From: Bacteroidetes bacterium 2013_40CM_41_45
Lineage (GTDB): Bacteria; Bacteroidota; Bacteroidia; AKYH767-A; 2013-40CM-41-45
Direction of reading: 5' to 3'
DNA: 64,000 bases
Assembly (NCBI GenBank): GCA_002215675.1
Contig: NGFH01000009.1
Coordinates: 62,001-126,000 of the forward strand
A program made the translations under genes and the position numbers. Of the stretch, positions 51,222 to 59,395 are shown piece after piece (positions within the stretch are counted from its first letter, which is position 1; each line of letters opens with the position of its first letter). Below the pieces are notes generated by a model. That model was not told the origin of the DNA. It worked only from the letters and a program-made list of their open reading frames with translations, and searched no databases.

Positions 51222-52093
51222 AGGTGCTGGCTTATTAAGGTGTAATGCAACTGACCGGGAATCTCATTGAAACCATAACTGTATTCAAACATGGCAGGTC
51301 TTTTCCCAAGAGAAACTTTTCCGATATATGCAGAGAGCAAAGAGACTAGCTCTGAACCCGAAGTGATTTCACCTAATAATATTAGTTCTGTTTCAGCATG
51401 ATTAAGATTAAGCTGCTCCACTACGAACATAGTATAGTACGCACATTCATTCACTTCCGTTATCGGATAAGAATTATATAGCAACAGTTTTTTTCCCTGT
51501 GTAACGACTACCTCGCAAGAAGTTTTTTGAACATGCAGGTGTATCTTTTTTTCATCAGACGACGGAGATGATAAAAGAATGCTGTCAATAAGAGGAGTTG
51601 AGAAATGATGAAAGGAAGAGTTGGAAAAAAGTTTTCTGAAAACTTCAACAGCATTTTTATTACATGCAAAAACATTAACGATGTTTTCGCCCTTCAGCCG
51701 GTCTGCAAACAATTCCATACCCGTTGATGAAGCAGAATTAAAATTCAGATATTTTTCTTCATCACCCTTTTCAAATAACCCGGCAGGAATAAGCGTTGAA
51801 AATTTATTTACTTCCGAAACATGAACACCGCGGTAATTAACCCCGTTAATCAATATATCATTTTTAAAAGTGGACAAAAAAGATTCGTCAGGAGACGATA
51901 TTTTGGAAGTAAAACTTTTGCTTTTCAATGCAATTACTTTATTTCTTTTTCTGTCCATAACGCTCCACGAAACAGAATTATCGTTAACCATTACGGAAAG
52001 AAAATAATTCTCACCGTTTTCCGGGCTAAAACTTTCATCCACCACATCTGCGTGGGAAAGTAGTAACGATGCTTCTGCAATAAGCGGGTTCAT
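51209..52093 (-). CDS. DUF3822-family protein
   Basis: 294 residues without a signal peptide or membrane segments. The sequence has the alternating blocks of an ASKHA-type (actin-like) fold: YFLSVMVNDNSVSWSVMD, then LLSSPSSDEKKIHLHVQKTSCEVVVTQGKKLLLYNSYP. It is next to rsmD, the usual Bacteroidota arrangement for DUF3822, whose function is unknown. Overlap with rsmD indicates coupling. Confidence 0.85.
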   Translation of the reverse strand: MNPLIAEASLLLSHADVVDESFSPENGENYFLSVMVNDNSVSWSVMDRKRNKVIALKSKSFTSKISSPDESFLSTFKNDILINGVNYRGVHVSEVNKFSTLIPAGLFEKGDEEKYLNFNSASSTGMELFADRLKGENIVNVFACNKNAVEVFRKLFSNSSFHHFSTPLIDSILLSSPSSDEKKIHLHVQKTSCEVVVTQGKKLLLYNSYPITEVNECAYYTMFVVEQLNLNHAETELILLGEITSGSELVSLLSAYIGKVSLGKRPAMFEYSYGFNEIPGQLHYTLISQHLCAS

Positions 52094-52154
52094 ATTTTTA
52101 ATTCAGAACAAAACTAAAACAAAAGAGCAAATCGCGCCTGTACAACCGATTTTT

Positions 52155-52162
52155 TACATTTG
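52155..52162 (+). promoter_or_regulatory. -7 box of the tRNA-Val gene
   Basis: TACATTTG is an exact TAnnTTTG match, 24 bp before the tRNA. No exact TTTG is seen at the expected -33 distance. Confidence 0.55.
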
Positions 52163-52186
52163 CCCTCTGCAATTTTTAATTTTATC

Positions 52187-52261
52187 GGGATGTTAGCTCA
52201 GTTGGTTCAGAGCACTAGCTCGACAAGCTAGGGGTCACTGGTTCGAGCCCAGTACGTCCCA
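52187..52261 (+). tRNA. tRNA-Val (anticodon GAC)
   Basis: 75 nt with a complete cloverleaf. The acceptor stem is GGGATGT/ACGTCCC with one U-G pair. The D stem is GCTC/GAGC, the anticodon stem is CTAGC/GCTAG around TCGACAA, and the T arm is ACTGG-TTCGAGC-CCAGT. The loop gives GAC at 34-36. Position 33 is C rather than the usual U, which is unusual. No CCA is encoded. Confidence 0.9.
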
Positions 52262-52297
52262 CATTAGCAGGATGTTTACCTGTCCAGGCTTCAGATT

Positions 52298-52417
52298 ATG
52301 GATAGGTTCAGAGCATCCCACAATACTGCGGGAGGGTCACTGGTGCTGACGATGCGCAAAGCGCATATCAGCATGCTGACTGAAAACGTCAGCATTCGAG
52401 CCCAGTACGTCCCACCA
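52298..52417 (+). pseudogene. broken tRNA-Val-like copy interrupted by a double hairpin
   Basis: It shares three exact blocks with the adjacent tRNA: GGTTCAGAGCA (52305-52315), GGGTCACTGG (52334-52343) and TTCGAGCCCAGTACGTCCCA (52395-52414), followed by CCA. The anticodon arm is replaced by TCCC-ACAATACTGC-GGGA, and the acceptor 5' end and D stem are lost. A 51-bp insertion sits exactly at the stem/loop border of the T arm. A functional tRNA is very unlikely. Confidence 0.8.
52344..52394. repeat. 51-bp double-hairpin insertion of the TGCTGAC/GTCAGCA family
   Basis: Two hairpins in tandem. The first has TGCTGA and TCAGCA outer arms (52344-52373) with inner ATGCGC-AAA-GCGCAT. The second is TGCTGAC-TGAAAAC-GTCAGCA (52374-52394), the same arms as at 48315-48335. 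The first eight and last eight bases are also complementary (TGCTGACG/CGTCAGCA). Confidence 0.85.
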
Positions 52418-52424
52418 ATAAATG

Positions 52425-52459
52425 CAGAATTAAGAATTAAGAATGCAAAATTAATTTTG
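52425..52459. repeat. heptad array (AAGAATT type) downstream of the tRNA copy
   Basis: CAGAATT, AAGAATT, AAGAATG, CAAAATT, AATTTTG in register, 8 bp after the end of the broken tRNA and ending 24 bp before the next start codon. Confidence 0.8.
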
Positions 52460-52482
52460 TACTGTATTGCAATCTTTTCATC

Positions 52483-52869
52483 ATGCACAATAAGGTTCCT
52501 TTTGATTTTGTTTTAGAGTCTTTGCTTCCTTCAAATCCGAAAATAAAACCTATGTTCGGGTGCTTTGCTGTGTACGTGGGAGAAAAAATAATGCTCGTTC
52601 TTCGCAACCGGCAAAACCACGCTGAAGCAAATGGTGTTTGGATAGCAACAAAGAAAGAATATCATGCTTCCCTAAAGAAAGATTTTCCATTTATGCGCTC
52701 TGTTTATATTTTATCCGAAGGCAAAGCAGAAACAGAATGGCAAATGCTTCCGCTCGATGCAGATGATTTTGAATCCTCGGTAATAAAAGCGTGTGAATTT
52801 ATTTTACGCAATGACGAACGTATCGGAAGAATTCCGAAGCCAAAAAAGAAAAGGAAAAGTAAAGTTTAA
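52483..52869 (+). CDS. TfoX/Sxy N-terminal-like conserved protein
   Basis: 128 residues, no signal peptide. The block KPMFGCFAVYVGEKIMLVLRNR resembles the first strands of the TfoX N-terminal domain (MFGxxxVYxxxK). NGVWIATKKEYHASLKKDFPFMRSVYIL and a basic tail RIPKPKKKRKSKV match a Bacteroidota-specific group. TfoX proteins regulate competence in Gammaproteobacteria, but this short form has not been linked to that. It converges with the PorE-like gene, 13 bp apart. Confidence 0.75.
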   Translation: MHNKVPFDFVLESLLPSNPKIKPMFGCFAVYVGEKIMLVLRNRQNHAEANGVWIATKKEYHASLKKDFPFMRSVYILSEGKAETEWQMLPLDADDFESSVIKACEFILRNDERIGRIPKPKKKRKSKV

Positions 52870-52882
52870 ATTCTATGCAAGT

Positions 52883-54895
52883 TTACTTCGTTGCAGATAT
52901 CGTCATTTCTGTTCTGCGGTTCAGTTGCCGTCCTCCCTCGGTGTCATTGGTTGCAACCGGCTTGGTGTCGCCATACCCTTTAAAGCTCAGCCGCGAAGCA
53001 GAAATTCCGTTTGCGATAAGATAGGTATAAACCGATTGCGCTCGCTTATCCGACAAATTAAGATTATATTTTTTATCGCCAACGTTGTCTGTGTGCCCGC
53101 TGATTTCAATTTTTACATCCGGGTTTGCGTTAAGAAAAATGGCAATACGTTCTAGTTCCGTTTTGGAATCGGACTTTAACTCTGCCGAAGCGGTTTCATA
53201 AAAAATATTTTTCAAAACGGTGGATTGCCCGATTTTTATGGGCTGCAGGGCCACATCAAGACGGAACGGTTCGGGGACTTTGTTGGTATCAGCATCAGCA
53301 AGCGAAAAATTTTCAGAGTAAAATAAATACCCCTCGCGTGAAACATTCAACGCAAAATTTTTCCCTGACGGAAGGCAGACCAGGTATTCTCCCGTTACAT
53401 TGTCAGAGACCGCGCTGGTGACCAGCTCGGCGGTGGCTAAATCAAACAATTCTACGCTCGCCCTGAGTTTTTTCATATTCTCATTATCATGCACAACGCC
53501 TTTAACATACGTAACAGGAATAGGTCGCGCGGCAGGGTAGAGGTCGAAACGGTAAATATCCTGTTTGCCTTTTCCTTCCGGCCGGTTCGAGGCGAAATAG
53601 GCATGCCTTCCATCTGCAGTCACAAAAAAAGAATTATCATCAGCGCTTGTGTTAATCGGGTAACCGAGGTTCACCGGCACGCTCCAGCTGTTCGTTGAAA
53701 TTTTTTTCGTCATGAAAATATCGAAACCTCCCATGCCCGGGTGGCCTTTTGAGGAAAAGTACAATGTGTTGTTATCCGGATGAATGTATGGCGACTGTTC
53801 GTCTTCTGATGTGTTAACCGTTGCGCCAAGATTAACAGGTGCAGTCCAGTTTCCATCTTTGTCTTTTGTTGTCTTCCAGATATCGGCTTTACCAAAACCC
53901 CCCGGGCGCGTGCTTACAAAATAAAGTGTGTTTCCGTCAGAAGAAATACTCGGCTGGCTATCCCATGCACGTGAATTAACGGTGCTGCCAAGATTTACAG
54001 GCTCGCTCCAGGAGTCACCGTTACGTTCCGAAAAATAAATATCACATTTTCCGTAGCCATCATACCTGTCGCAAGCGGTAAAATAAAGATAACGTCCGTC
54101 GGGCGAAATGCAGTGAGCGCCCTCATTGCCCGCTGTGTTAATAGGTTTTCCGAGCGGAACCGATTTGCCCCACACTCCCGCATTGTTCCTGCTTATATAC
54201 AAATCTTCACCTTCTTCGTTCTGGCTTATTTCACCTGCAATGATGTTACTTCTTCTGGTATAAACAAGAATTTTTTCATCAGCGGTTAACTGAGGATGAT
54301 ATTCAGAGTATTCGCTGTTGATATTATCACCAAGATTTTCAGGATTAAAAGGAACAGGATGTTCTGTGGCATAAATGGCAAAGCTGCACGATGCTGTATC
54401 GTGCATAGCTTTTTGTTTGTTCTCCTTTAAAATATCCTTTTGCAGGAGAAATTTTTCAAGATGCGCCAGCGCCTCCTTGTATTTGCCAGCTTTCATTTCT
54501 TCTTTAGCAAGATTCATAAAAGTATTGGGAAAAAATTCAGGATTAATGCGAACCGCTTCTTCATAAGCAGCCACCGATTCTTCTTTCTTCCCCATGTCTG
54601 AATAAATATCTCCCCTAAGCATGTATGCCTCCACAAAATCTTTGTCCTTTTCAATTGCTATCGACAATTCATCCAGCGCTTCCTGGTATTTGCGCTCGTC
54701 ATAGTAAGCAGTTGCCTGGCGGTAATGCTTCACTGCCTTTGTATTGTTGCTCGAAGGCATGGTGACTTTCTGGGCGGAGCAAGGAAGATAGCTCAGAAAA
54801 AATATCAGCGAAGAGAAAGCGAAAAGTTTGAGCGGCAATTTAAGTTTGACGTTAAAAGTTAGACGTTGTTGGCACATGCAAGTTCCGTACCGCAA
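52883..54895 (-). CDS. porE: PorE-like T9SS envelope protein (TPR + PD40 propeller + CRD + OmpA)
   Basis: About 670 residues. TPR units are at about 55-150 (AYMLRGDIYSDMGKKEESVAAYEEAV). A WD40-like PD40 propeller follows at about 200-460 (repeats of PxxSPDGRYLYFTACD type), then a carboxypeptidase-regulatory-like beta domain (about 465-540) and an OmpA_C peptidoglycan-binding domain at about 550-670 (EISGHTDNVGDKKYNLNLSDKRA, then RLSFKGYGDTKPVATNDT). This order is that of PorE, a T9SS component anchored to peptidoglycan. The start is uncertain: TTG at 54838 would give a clean signal peptide and leave the heptad array untranslated. Confidence 0.85.
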   Translation of the reverse strand: MRYGTCMCQQRLTFNVKLKLPLKLFAFSSLIFFLSYLPCSAQKVTMPSSNNTKAVKHYRQATAYYDERKYQEALDELSIAIEKDKDFVEAYMLRGDIYSDMGKKEESVAAYEEAVRINPEFFPNTFMNLAKEEMKAGKYKEALAHLEKFLLQKDILKENKQKAMHDTASCSFAIYATEHPVPFNPENLGDNINSEYSEYHPQLTADEKILVYTRRSNIIAGEISQNEEGEDLYISRNNAGVWGKSVPLGKPINTAGNEGAHCISPDGRYLYFTACDRYDGYGKCDIYFSERNGDSWSEPVNLGSTVNSRAWDSQPSISSDGNTLYFVSTRPGGFGKADIWKTTKDKDGNWTAPVNLGATVNTSEDEQSPYIHPDNNTLYFSSKGHPGMGGFDIFMTKKISTNSWSVPVNLGYPINTSADDNSFFVTADGRHAYFASNRPEGKGKQDIYRFDLYPAARPIPVTYVKGVVHDNENMKKLRASVELFDLATAELVTSAVSDNVTGEYLVCLPSGKNFALNVSREGYLFYSENFSLADADTNKVPEPFRLDVALQPIKIGQSTVLKNIFYETASAELKSDSKTELERIAIFLNANPDVKIEISGHTDNVGDKKYNLNLSDKRAQSVYTYLIANGISASRLSFKGYGDTKPVATNDTEGGRQLNRRTEMTISATK
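54844..54871. repeat. heptad array (GTTAGAC type) at the PorE N-terminus
   Basis: GTTTGAC, GTTAAAA, GTTAGAC, GTTGTTG in register. It either encodes LTFNVKL ahead of the signal peptide or lies in the leader. Confidence 0.7.
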
Positions 54896-54905
54896 GCAGC
54901 AGGCA

Positions 54906-55550
54906 TCAGGGAATGTTCATGTATTTATGCGTCTGTAACGAAATTCTCCACTTAGGGTTTTGCCGCACGTAATTAATTATGAGAGGAATCATTTCATCCT
55001 GCCTGCTGTGTTCGGGCTGCAGAAAGAGTTTACATGCACTATTTACCGTCGCTGCATGCTCTTCAGCCCAATCAAAGTCGAAGCGGTTATAGATTACAAC
55101 TTTGAGTTCATTCGCTTTTTCAAGAGCGCTTTTCATCGGGGCTTTGAACTTTTTGGGAGAAACACAAATCCAATCCCACTCACCCGTTAATGGATAAGCG
55201 CCCGATGTTTCGAGCCAAAGACGAATCTTATTTTGATGAAAAATATCTGTGAGGTAAGTCAAATCATTCATCATCGGTTCGCCTCCCGTAATGACGGCAG
55301 TTGAGGCATTCGCATTCTGAACAAGCTCAACCATTTCCTCAATGCGTGACAGTGGATGCTTCTCTGCATTCCATGAATCTTTTACATCGCACCACACGCA
55401 TCCTACATCGCAGCCGCCCAGACGAAGAAAGTACGCAGGGGTCCCCGTGTTATATCCCTCACCCTGGATAGTGTAATAGTGCTCCATGAGTGGAAGTTGC
55501 TCCGCCAGAATAATTTCGGATTTCGGATTTTGAATTTCGAACTTGTTCAT
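54906..55550 (-). CDS. queE: 7-carboxy-7-deazaguanine synthase (radical SAM)
   Basis: 214 residues. The [14 protein letters not shown] segment, the modified radical-SAM cluster motif [12 protein letters not shown] (CxxxCxxC), and [11 protein letters not shown] match QueE, which converts CPH4 to CDG for queuosine synthesis. The first 17 residues ([12 protein letters not shown]) come from a heptad array and are not part of the family. An internal Met at residue 22 is an alternative start, but conserved residues LPL lie before it. Its start overlaps folD by 4 bp. Confidence 0.94.
   Translation of the reverse strand: MNKFEIQNPKSEIILAEQLPLMEHYYTIQGEGYNTGTPAYFLRLGGCDVGCVWCDVKDSWNAEKHPLSRIEEMVELVQNANASTAVITGGEPMMNDLTYLTDIFHQNKIRLWLETSGAYPLTGEWDWICVSPKKFKAPMKSALEKANELKVVIYNRFDFDWAEEHAATVNSACKLFLQPEHSRQDEMIPLIINYVRQNPKWRISLQTHKYMNIP
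55513..55547. repeat. heptad array (ATTTCGG type) at the QueE N-terminus
   Basis: ATTTCGG, ATTTCGG, ATTTTGA, ATTTCGA, ACTTGTT in register; read on the minus strand as [12 protein letters not shown]. Confidence 0.85.
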
Positions 55551-56431
55551 TTATAGATTTCCTTCCTGCTGGCAGCCAACGTATTTTTTAAAAGTGCAGT
55601 AATCGTCATCGGTCCAACCCCGCCAGGAACAGGTGTGATGTAAGAACATTTCGGAGCCACATCATCAAACTTGACATCTCCAATTAACCTGTAACCACTT
55701 TTCGTCTCCGAAGATTTTATTCTTGTAATGCCGACATCAATTACTACTGCTCCATTTTTCACCATATCCGCAGTTACAAATTCAGGTTTACCGATGGCAG
55801 TGATAAGAATATCTGCTGTTTGTGTTATCTCAGGAATATTTTTCGTTTTGCTGTGACAAACGGTTACGGTACAGTTCCCGGGATATGTATTTCTTTCGAG
55901 CAAAACACTTACCGGCAACCCGACAATATTGCTTCTGCCCAGAACTACGCAATGCATCCCTGATGTTTCAATCTTGTAACGTTCCAGCAGCAGCATGATG
56001 CCATATGGAGTAGCCGGAAGATAGCACGGAATATTTTGCAACATCCTCCCTGTATTTACCGGATGAAAACCGTCTACATCTTTTGCAGGCGAGACAGCTT
56101 CGGTAATTTTCGGAACGTTAATGTGTTTAGGTAAAGGAAGCTGAACAATAAATCCATCAATATCGGCATCGTTGTTAAGGTCTGAAATTTTTTTCAGTAA
56201 GTCATTTTCAGAAACAGAATTCTCCATCCTGTGCAGCGATGATTTGAATCCGACTTTCTCACACGCCTTGACTTTCCCATTGACGTACGTTTCGCTTGCA
56301 CCGTCGTTTCCCACGAGCACCGCAGCAAGATGGGGAACTTTTCCACCCGAAGATTTAATTACTGCAACTTCCGCAGCAATCTCCGATTGGATCTGTTCCG
56401 ATATTTTTTTTCCGTCTATTACCTGGTGCAT
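55547..56431 (-). CDS. folD: methylenetetrahydrofolate dehydrogenase/cyclohydrolase
   Basis: 294 residues. It starts [18 protein letters not shown], with [13 protein letters not shown] (catalytic Lys), [10 protein letters not shown], the dinucleotide-binding [10 protein letters not shown] and [15 protein letters not shown]. FolD interconverts methylene-, methenyl- and formyl-THF. ffh ends 2 bp upstream and queE overlaps its stop by 4 bp, so ffh-folD-queE is one transcript. Confidence 0.97.
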   Translation of the reverse strand: MHQVIDGKKISEQIQSEIAAEVAVIKSSGGKVPHLAAVLVGNDGASETYVNGKVKACEKVGFKSSLHRMENSVSENDLLKKISDLNNDADIDGFIVQLPLPKHINVPKITEAVSPAKDVDGFHPVNTGRMLQNIPCYLPATPYGIMLLLERYKIETSGMHCVVLGRSNIVGLPVSVLLERNTYPGNCTVTVCHSKTKNIPEITQTADILITAIGKPEFVTADMVKNGAVVIDVGITRIKSSETKSGYRLIGDVKFDDVAPKCSYITPVPGGVGPMTITALLKNTLAASRKEIYK

Positions 56432-56433
56432 CG

Positions 56434-57762
56434 CTATCGCATTCCCTGCATATTCCGCATGGCCTGGCGCATATTTCCTGAAGATACCATCTTCATCATC
56501 TTCCGCATATCATCAAACTGTTTCATCAAGCGGTTCACTTCCTGAACAGAAGTTCCGCTTCCGTCTGCAATTCTTTTTCTGCGGCTGCCATTAATCAGCG
56601 AGGGATTTGTACGTTCTTTTTCTGTCATTGCAAGAATAATGGCTTCAATATGCTTGAATGAATCATTATCAATGTCAACGTCTTTCAGCGCTTTCCCTGC
56701 CCCGGGAATCATGGACATAAGGTCTTTTACATTTCCCATTTTTTTAACCTGCCTTAACTGGTCAAGGAAATCAGAAAATGTAAACTGGTCTTTCGAAATT
56801 TTCTTCTGCAGTTCTGCCGCTTTCTTTTCATCGAACTGTTCCTGCGCTTTTTCTACAAGAGTAACAATGTCTCCCATTCCCAGGATGCGGTCTGCCATCC
56901 GCTCAGGGTAAAAAATATCAAGCGCATCTATTTTCTCTCCCGTCCCTACAAACTTGATAGGCTTATTCACCACAGACTTAATTGAAATTGCCGCTCCGCC
57001 TCTTGTATCGCCATCTAATTTGGTAAGCACCACTCCGTCAAAATTCAGGCGGTCATTAAACGCCTTTGCTGTATTCACTGCATCCTGCCCGGTCATTGCA
57101 TCCACCACGAATAAAATTTCCTGCGGAGAAACCGCATCGCGTATCCTCGAAATTTCATTCATCATTTCCTCGTCAACAGCAAGGCGCCCAGCCGTATCTA
57201 TGATGAGAACGTTGCAGTTATTTTCCTTTGCAAATGCTATTGACTTCTTCGCAATATCAACCGGGTTTGTATTTCCCTCATCAGAAAATACCGGAACTCC
57301 GATTTGCTCTCCCAAAATTTTCAACTGCTCAATGGCAGCAGGACGATACACGTCACATGCTACCAGCAAGGGCTGCTTTACTTTTTTTGTCTTGAGAAAA
57401 TTTGCCAGCTTGGCAGAAAGTGTTGTCTTTCCTGAACCCTGCAGGCCCGACATAAGAATCACCGTTGGATTTCCCGAAAGATTGATTTCGGTTTTTTGCC
57501 CGCCCATTAACGAGGCAAGCTCATCGCGCACAATTTTTACCAATGTCTGTGAGGGAGAAACAGCCGTAAGCACTTTTTGCCCAATGGCTTTTTCTTTCAC
57601 CGTGTCGGTAAACGTCTTGGCGACTTTATAATTTACGTCAGCATCGAGCAGCGCTTTCCGCACTTCTTTCAGCGTTTCGGAAACATTGACGTCTGTAATC
57701 CGCCCCTGCCCCTTAAGGATTTTAAAGGCGCGTTCCAGCTTATCAGATAAATTTTCAAACAT
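56434..57762 (-). CDS. ffh: signal recognition particle protein Ffh
   Basis: 442 residues: N domain (1-95), G domain with [40 protein letters not shown] and [20 protein letters not shown], and a Met-rich M domain ending [24 protein letters not shown]. Ffh delivers nascent membrane and secreted proteins to FtsY and SecYEG. The 4.5S RNA gene was not seen nearby. Confidence 0.98.
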   Translation of the reverse strand: MFENLSDKLERAFKILKGQGRITDVNVSETLKEVRKALLDADVNYKVAKTFTDTVKEKAIGQKVLTAVSPSQTLVKIVRDELASLMGGQKTEINLSGNPTVILMSGLQGSGKTTLSAKLANFLKTKKVKQPLLVACDVYRPAAIEQLKILGEQIGVPVFSDEGNTNPVDIAKKSIAFAKENNCNVLIIDTAGRLAVDEEMMNEISRIRDAVSPQEILFVVDAMTGQDAVNTAKAFNDRLNFDGVVLTKLDGDTRGGAAISIKSVVNKPIKFVGTGEKIDALDIFYPERMADRILGMGDIVTLVEKAQEQFDEKKAAELQKKISKDQFTFSDFLDQLRQVKKMGNVKDLMSMIPGAGKALKDVDIDNDSFKHIEAIILAMTEKERTNPSLINGSRRKRIADGSGTSVQEVNRLMKQFDDMRKMMKMVSSGNMRQAMRNMQGMR

Positions 57763-57780
57763 CTTGTAAAATTTTCACTG

Positions 57781-57788
57781 CAAAAATA
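57781..57788 (-). promoter_or_regulatory. -7 box of the ffh-folD-queE operon
   Basis: TATTTTTG on the minus strand is an exact TAnnTTTG match, 18 bp before the ffh ATG, leaving a leader of about ten bases. Confidence 0.5.
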
Positions 57789-57853
57789 GGACTTTGATAC
57801 TTGCCGTAACGAATGCGTAATATTATTTCCGTTAACGCGTTTGTATGGTTGTT

Positions 57854-57861
57854 TATATTTG
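57854..57861 (+). promoter_or_regulatory. -7 box before the beta-helix lipoprotein gene
   Basis: TATATTTG is an exact TAnnTTTG match ending 7 bp before the GTG at 57868, which would make the mRNA leaderless or nearly so. No -33 element at a normal spacing was found. Confidence 0.4.
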
Positions 57862-57867
57862 ACGCCT

Positions 57868-59340
57868 GTGAAATCTGCATTCAAATACGTTTTATTGGTA
57901 CTTGTAATTATTTTTTCTGTCTCTTCCTGTAGAAAAGATATTATTTTGTCAGACACCAACGCAAAACTTCGTTTTTCACAAGACACCATCATTTTTGATA
58001 CGGTATTCGTAACTGTCGGTTCAATAACGGAAGTATTTAAGGTCTACAATGATTATAACGAGGATATTCATATTTCCTCGCTGCGGCTTGCAACAGGGAA
58101 TTCATCACGGTACCGCCTTAATGTGGATGGCATGCCTGGAAAAATTTTCAGTGATGTGGAAATCCGTGCCAAAGACAGCTTGTTCATTTTTGTGGAAGTG
58201 ACTATTGACCCTCATAGTATTTCTACCCCTTTTGTCGTTACCGATTCCATAGTTTTTATAACCAATGGGAATATCCAGGATGTTGATTTGGTGGCATGGG
58301 GGCAGAATGCCGTGTTTCATAAGCCACCGCCGGGAAATAATGCCCAGTTAATTTGTAATGAGGTATGGATTGACACGCTTCCTCACGTTATATATGGATA
58401 TGTGATTGTGAATGATAATTGCTCCCTGACGATTGAGAAAGGAACCAATGTTTTTCTGCATCCGGGTTCGGGAATAATTGTTTTGACGGGAGGAACTTTA
58501 ATTGTTAACGGAGAAAAAGATTCTGTGGTAACTTTTACCGGTGACCGTCTTGAAGCAGATTACAGAGAAGTGCCCGGTCAGTGGGACAGGATTCATCTTT
58601 CCAATATCAGCAATGCAAATCTCAATGGCAGCAGTGTAATTTCACAGGGAACGCACAACAGTATAATTAATTATGCGGTGATAAAAAACGGGAACATCGG
58701 TTTGCTGGTGGATACGGTTTACGGAAATATGTCGGACCCGGGGTATACACTTACATTAAACAATACAATTATAGAAAACATGGCAGGCAGCGGTCTTGTA
58801 GCGAGAGGAACAAAAATCAAATCAGGGAATTGTGTTTTTGCGAATGCTTCCCAGTATGCAGCCGCACTTGCCTATGGCGGAAGATATGATTTCCGCCATT
58901 GCACATTTGCAAACTTCTGGAACTTCAGTAACCGCACAACCCCAACGCTGCTCATCAATAATTTTTTTGATACCTATCTTCGTCCCATTGACAGCGCGTA
59001 CTTCGGCAACTGTGTTGTGTACGGAAACATTGCCGATGAGCTCGGCCTCGATTCAATGAACACTTCAGGAAGCCATTTCAATTATTTCTTTGACCACTCG
59101 CTGGTGCAGGCAGGAAGTTCAATTCCTATTACTTCTGTTCATTTTAATACTTGCGTGGTGAACCAGGACCCTAAATTTAAAAACACTGATAATAATAATT
59201 ACGAGTTGGATACATTGTCGAATGCAAAAAACAAAGGCATCATTTCTATCTCATTACCCGATTATCAATTCGATATAAAAGGCATCGACCGCAATCTGTA
59301 TTTGCCCCCGGATTGCGGAGCTTACGAAAGACCGCAATAA
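57868..59340 (+). CDS. lipoprotein with right-handed beta-helix domain
   Basis: About 490 residues from GTG 57868, which gives a lipoprotein signal (VKSAFKYVLLVLVIIFSVSSC). The frame is open nine codons upstream from a TTG at 57841, a less likely start. The mature N-terminus has an Ig/cohesin-like beta region (about 40-130). A stretch of short parallel strands follows (about 165-460; GTNVFLHPGSGIIVLTGGTL, then NGSSVISQGTHNSIINYAVIKNGNIG) as in pectin-lyase-like helices, with GGRYDFRHCTF. Substrate binding at the surface is plausible; no catalytic triad was found. Divergent from ffh. Confidence 0.85.
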   Translation: MKSAFKYVLLVLVIIFSVSSCRKDIILSDTNAKLRFSQDTIIFDTVFVTVGSITEVFKVYNDYNEDIHISSLRLATGNSSRYRLNVDGMPGKIFSDVEIRAKDSLFIFVEVTIDPHSISTPFVVTDSIVFITNGNIQDVDLVAWGQNAVFHKPPPGNNAQLICNEVWIDTLPHVIYGYVIVNDNCSLTIEKGTNVFLHPGSGIIVLTGGTLIVNGEKDSVVTFTGDRLEADYREVPGQWDRIHLSNISNANLNGSSVISQGTHNSIINYAVIKNGNIGLLVDTVYGNMSDPGYTLTLNNTIIENMAGSGLVARGTKIKSGNCVFANASQYAAALAYGGRYDFRHCTFANFWNFSNRTTPTLLINNFFDTYLRPIDSAYFGNCVVYGNIADELGLDSMNTSGSHFNYFFDHSLVQAGSSIPITSVHFNTCVVNQDPKFKNTDNNNYELDTLSNAKNKGIISISLPDYQFDIKGIDRNLYLPPDCGAYERPQ

Positions 59341-59342
59341 GT

Positions 59343-59377
59343 AAATTGAAAATTGAAAATTGAAAATTGAAAATGCA
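59343..59377. repeat. heptad array (AAATTGA type) upstream of hutH
   Basis: AAATTGA four times, then AAATGCA, in register between the lipoprotein stop (59340) and hutH start (59396). Confidence 0.85.
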
Positions 59378-59395
59378 GAATAAATAGGTTGGTAT

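Noticed and set aside
52242-52414. attL/attR pair of an integrative element (20-bp direct repeat of the tRNA 3' end)
   Set aside because: Only about 150 bp lie between the repeats, no integrase gene is present, and two additional tRNA blocks are also repeated, which fits a decayed tRNA duplicate better.
57669-57992. A minus-strand reading frame extending ffh upstream
   Set aside because: It is in another frame and overlaps the divergent lipoprotein start; Ffh has its normal N-terminus at 57762.
23367-59377. CRISPR array(s) as explanation for the short repeats
   Set aside because: The units are only 7 bp and contiguous, with no unique spacers, and the sequences differ between loci.
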